Assembly: GCF_902167145.1 (NCBI RefSeq)
Contig: NW_023366835.1
Coordinates: 1 to 64,000 of the forward strand
Source of the DNA: Zea mays
Lineage: Eukaryota; Streptophyta; Magnoliopsida; Poales; Poaceae
Direction: 5' to 3'
DNA: 64,000 nucleotides
Shown: positions 59,600 through 64,000 of the stretch, one piece after another
How the letters are laid out: each line of letters starts with the position of its first letter
Position numbering within the stretch: position 1 is the stretch's first letter
The notes under the pieces: generated by a model
What the model was told of the DNA's origin: nothing
Seen by the model: only the letters and a program-made list of their open reading frames with translations
The model's database searches: none
Made by a program: the position numbers and the translations under genes

Positions 59600-62500
59600 T
59601 AGGTGTTAGCCTTTGGTATTATTGTAAATGGTCATTCATGGCTATTTTCGACAAAAATGGGGGTTGTGTGGCCATTGATCATCGACCAGACACTCATACA
59701 CCTCACCCCACATATGTTTCCTTGCCATAGATCACATTCTTGGATTTTTGGTGGAGACCATTTCTTGGTCAAAAACTCGTACGTGTTAGCCTTCGGTATT
59801 ATTGAAAATGGTCGTTCATGGCTATTTTCGGCAAAATGGGGGTTCTGTGGCCATTGATCATCGACCAGAGGCTCGTACACCTCACCCCACATATGTTTCC
59901 TTTCCATAGATCACATTTTTGGATTTCTGGTGGAGACCATTTTTTGGTCAAAAATCCGTAGGTGTTAGCCTTCGGTATTATTGTAAATGGTCATTCATGG
60001 CTATTTTCGACAAAAATGGGGGTTGTGTGGCCATTGATCGTCGACCAGACGCTCATACACCTCACCCCACATATGTTTCCTTGCCATAGATCACATTCTT
60101 GGATTTCTGGTGGAGACCATTTCTTGGTCAAAAATCCGTAGGTGTTAGCCTTCGGTATTATTGAAAATGGTCGTTCATGGCTATTAACGACAAAAATGGG
60201 GGTTGTGTGGCCATTGATCATCGACCAGAGGCTCATACACCTCACCCCACATATGTTTCCTTGCCATAGATCACATTCTTGGATTTCTGGTGGAGACCAT
60301 TTCTTGGTCAAAAATCCGTAGGTGTTAGCCTTCGGTATTATTGAAAATGGTCGTTCATGGCTATTTTCGACAAAAATGGGGGTTGTGTGGCCATTGATCA
60401 TCGACCAGACGCTCATACACCTCACCCCACATATGTTTCCTTGCCATAGATCACATTCTTGGATTTCTGGTGGAGACCATTTCTTGGTCTAAAATCCATA
60501 GGTGTTAGCCTCTAGTATTATTGAAAATGGTCGCTCATGGCTATTTTCAAGGTCGCTCATGGCTATTTTCATAAAAAATGGGGGTTGTGTGGCCATTTAT
60601 CATCGACTAGAGGCTCATAAACCTCGCCCCACATATGTTTCCTTGCCATAGATCACATTCTTGGATTTCTGGTGGAGACCATTTCTTGGTTAAAAACTCA
60701 TACGTGTTAGCCTTCGGTATTATTGAAAATGGTCGTTCATGGCTATTTTCGGCAAAATGGGGGTTGTGTGGCCATTCATTATCGACCAGAGGCTCGTACA
60801 CCTCACCCCACATATATTTCCTTGCCATAGATCACATTCTTGGATTTCTGGTGGAGACCATTTCTTGGTCAAAAATCCGTACGTGTTAGCCTTTGGTATT
60901 TTTGAAAATGGTCATTCATGGCTATTTTCGACAAAAATGGGGGTTGTGTGGCCATTGATCTTCGACCAGAGGCTCATACACCTCACTACACATATGTTTC
61001 CTTGCCATAGAACACATTCTTGGATTTATGGTGGAGACCATTTCTTGGTCAAGAATCCGTAGGTGTTAGCCTTCAGTGTCATTGAAAATGGTCGTTTATG
61101 GCTATTTTCGACAAAAATTAGGGTTGTGTGGCCATTGATCGTCGACCAGAGGCTCATACACCTCACCCCACATATGTTTCCTTGCCATAGATCACATTCT
61201 TGGATTTCTGGTGGAGACCATTTCTTGGTCAAAAATCCGTAGGTGTTAGCCTTCGGTATTATTGAAAATGGTCGTTCATGGCTATTTTCGACAAAAATGG
61301 GGGTTGTGTGGCCATTGATCATCGACCAGACGCTCATACACCTCACCCCACATATGTTTCCTTGCCATAGATCACATTCTTGGATTTCTGGTGGAGACCA
61401 TTTCTTGGTCTAAAATCCGTAGGTGTTATCCTCTAGTATTATTGAAAATGGTCGCTCATGGCTATTTTCAAGGTCGCTCATGGCTATTTTCATAAAAAAT
61501 GGGGGTTGTGTGGCCATTTATCATCGACTAGAGGCTCATAAACCTCACCCCACATATGTTTCCTTGCCATAGATTACATTCTTGGATTTCTGGTGGAAAC
61601 CATTTCTTGGTTAAAAACTCGTACGTGTTAGCCTTCGGTATTATTGAAAATGGTCATTCATGGCTATTTTCGGCAAAATGGGGGTTGTGTGGCCATTGAT
61701 CATCAACCAGAGGCTCGTACACCTCACCCCACATATGTTTCCTTGCCATAGATCACATTCTTGGATTTTTGGTGGAGACCATTTCTTGGTCAAAAACTCG
61801 TACGTGTTAGCCTTCAGTATTATTGAAAATGGTCGTTCATGGCTATTTTCGGCAAAATGGGGGTTCTGTGGCCATTAATCATCGACCAAAGGCTCGTACA
61901 CCTCACCCCACATATGTTTCCTTTCCATAGATCACATTCTTGGATTTCTGGTGGAGACCATTTCTTGGTCAAAAATCCGTAGGTGTTAGCCTTCGGTATT
62001 ATTGTAAATGGTCATTCATGGCTATTTTCGACAAAAATGGGGGTTGTGTGGCCATTGATCATCGACCAGACGCTCATACACCTCACCCCACATATGTTTC
62101 CTTGCCATAGATCACATTCTTGGATTTCTGGTGGAGACCATTTCTTGGTCAAAAATCCGTAGGTGTTAGCCTTCGGTATTATTGAAAATGGTCGTTCATG
62201 GCTATTTTCGACAAAAATGGGGGTTGTGTGGCCATTGATCATCGACCAGAGGCTCATACACCTCACCCCACATATGTTTCCTTGCCATAGATCACATTCT
62301 TGGATTTCTGGTGGAGACCATTTCTTGGTCAAAAATCCGTAGGTGTTAGCCTTCGGTATTATTGAAAATGGTCGTTCATGGCTATTTTCGACAAAAATGG
62401 GGGTTGTGTGGCCATTGATCATCGACCAGACGCTCATACACCTCACCCCACATATGTTTCCTTGTCATAGATCACATTCTTGGATTCCTGGTGGAGACCA

Positions 62501-63640
62501 TTTCTTGGTCTAAAATCCATAGGTGTTAGCCTCTAGTATTATTGAAAATGGTCGCTCATGGCTATTTTCAAGGTCGCTCATGGCTATTTTCATAAAAAAT
62601 GGGGGTTGTGTGGCCATTTATCATCGACTAGAGGCTCATAAACCTCGCCCCACATATGTTTCCTTGCCATAGATCACATTCTTGGATTTTTGGAGGAGAC
62701 CATTTCTTGGTTAAAAACTCGTACGTGTTAGCCTTCGGTATTATTGAAAATGGTCGTTCATGGCTATTTTCGGCAAAATGGGGGTTGTGTGACCATTCAT
62801 TATCGACCAGAGGCTCGTACACCTCACCCCACATATGTTTCCTTGCCATAGATCACATTCTTGGATTTCTGGTGGTGACCATTTCTTGGTCAAAAATCCG
62901 TACGTGTTAGCCTTTGGTATTTTTGAAAATGGTCATTCATGGCTATTTTCGACAAAAATGGGGGTTGTGTGGCCATTGATCTTCGACCAGAGGCTCATAC
63001 ACCTCACTACACATATGTTTCCTTGCCATAGATCACATTCTTGGATTTATGGTGGAGACCATTTCTTGGTCAAAAATCCGTAGGTGTTAGCCTTCAGTGT
63101 CATTAAAAATGGTCGTTCATGGCTATTTTCGACAAAAATTAGGGTTGTGTGGCCATTGATCGTCGACCAGAGGCTCATACACCTCACCCCACATATGTTT
63201 CCTTGCCATAGATCACATTCTTGGATTTCTGGTGGAGACCATTTCTTGGTCAAAAATCCGTAGGTGTTAGCCTTCGGTATTATTGAAAATGGTCATTCAT
63301 GGCTATTTTCGACAAAAATGGGGTTGTGTGGCCATTGATCATCGACCAGACGCTCATACACCTCACCCCACATATGTTTCCTTGCCATAGATCACATTCT
63401 TGGATTTCTGGTGGAGACCATTTCTTGTTCTAAAATCCGTAGGTGTTAGCCTCTAGTATTATTGAAAATGGTCGCTCATGGCTATTTTCAAGGTCGCTCA
63501 TGGCTATTTTCATAAAAAATGGGGGTTGTGTGGCCATTTATCATCGACTAGAGGCTCATAAACCTCACCCCACATATGTTTCCTTGCCATAGATTACATT
63601 CTTGGATTTCTGGTGGAAACCATTTCTTGGTTAAAAACTC
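59600..63640 (+). repeat. Higher-order repeat, period 2021 bp, two copies
   Basis: 202-bp marker monomers start at 60518 and 62539 (2021 apart) and at 61439 and 63459 (2020 apart, with a 1-bp loss near 63316). Shared private variants include AAAATCCATAGGTG near 60490 and 62511, and CTCGCCCCACATATG near 60625 and 62646. Confidence 0.83.
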
Positions 63641-64000
63641 GTACGTGTTAGCCTTCGGTATTATTGAAAATGGTCATTCATGGCTATTTTCGGCAAAATG
63701 GGGGTTGTGTGGCCATTGATCATCGACCAGAGGCTCATACACCTCACCCCACATATGTTTCCTTGCCATAGATCACATTCTTGGATTTCTGGTGGAGACC
63801 ATTTCTTGGTCAAAAATCTGTAGGTGTTAGCCTTCGGTATTATTGAAAATGGTCGTTCATGGCTATTTTCGACAAAAATGGGGGTTGTTTGGCCATTGAT
63901 CATCGACTAGAGGCTCATACACCTCACCCCACATATGTTTCCTTGCCATAGATCACATTCTTGGATTTCTGGTGGTGACCATTTCTTGGTCAAAAATCCA

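Larger units (their letters stand above)
54515..64000 (+). repeat. knob180 satellite array, forward block 3
   Basis: About 52 forward monomers to the end of the window. 54515-56987 is the second part of HOR copy B and matches 33963-36436 at a constant offset of about 20551. 56988-58360 is copy C. From about 59600 a 2021-bp HOR appears. The array is still continuing at the last base. No gene is seen. Confidence 0.95.

Noticed and set aside
1..64000. CRISPR-like periodic repeats
   Set aside because: Repeat units are head-to-tail with no unique spacers, the period is 180 bp, no cas genes are present, and all context is plant.
1..64000. TR-1 (~350-bp) knob repeat or CentC centromere satellite
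   Set aside because: Every satellite unit read is of the 180/202-bp knob type. No other tandem period was seen outside the HORs built from it.

Overview
The window is heterochromatic plant DNA, almost certainly a maize (Zea mays or a close Zea relative) chromosomal knob. About 47 kb of the 64 kb consists of tandem copies of one ~180-bp satellite that I recognise as the maize knob180 repeat. Two LTR retrotransposons of maize Gypsy type, both carrying 5-bp target-site duplications, are inserted in it. I see no host gene, tRNA, rRNA or CRISPR array. The many short open frames in the satellite are by-products of a 180-bp (3 x 60) period.

Layout: 1-6747 satellite in one orientation (called forward); 6748-18939 satellite in the opposite orientation; 18940-36441 forward satellite; 36442-45771 LTR element TE1 (+ strand, 9330 bp); 45772-47144 forward satellite; 47145-54514 LTR element TE2 (coding sense on the - strand, 7370 bp); 54515-64000 forward satellite.

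The satellite is not a plain monomeric array. It is organised into local higher-order repeats (HORs) with periods I could measure as 720, 1123, ~1460, 1820, 2000, 2021, 2359 and 3841 bp, plus a long-range copy at ~8090 bp. A 202-bp monomer with an internal 22-bp duplication recurs as a marker. Parts of the left forward block reappear reverse-complemented in the inverted block, so this is at least partly an inverted duplication. The 3841-bp HOR surrounds both transposons, and its other copies preserve element-free target sites for each.

TE1 looks complete: 717-bp LTRs differing at 3 sites, TSD ATCAC, an intact gag-protease ORF, and an intact pol ORF with reverse transcriptase, two RNase H domains and integrase (the Tat-lineage signature). 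A palindromic CGGACSGTCCG motif is scattered through its LTRs and coding sequence.

TE2 resembles the non-autonomous cinful-zeon (Zeon) type. Its 644-bp LTRs are identical, its TSD is ATGGC, it has no pol, and its gag is broken by one stop. On the opposite strand, with its own TATA box, it carries a roughly 1000-residue three-exon accessory ORF (PF04195-like, 'putative gypsy-type transposon' domain). That ORF is also lightly damaged. Identical LTRs beside broken genes imply very recent mobilisation by proteins supplied in trans.
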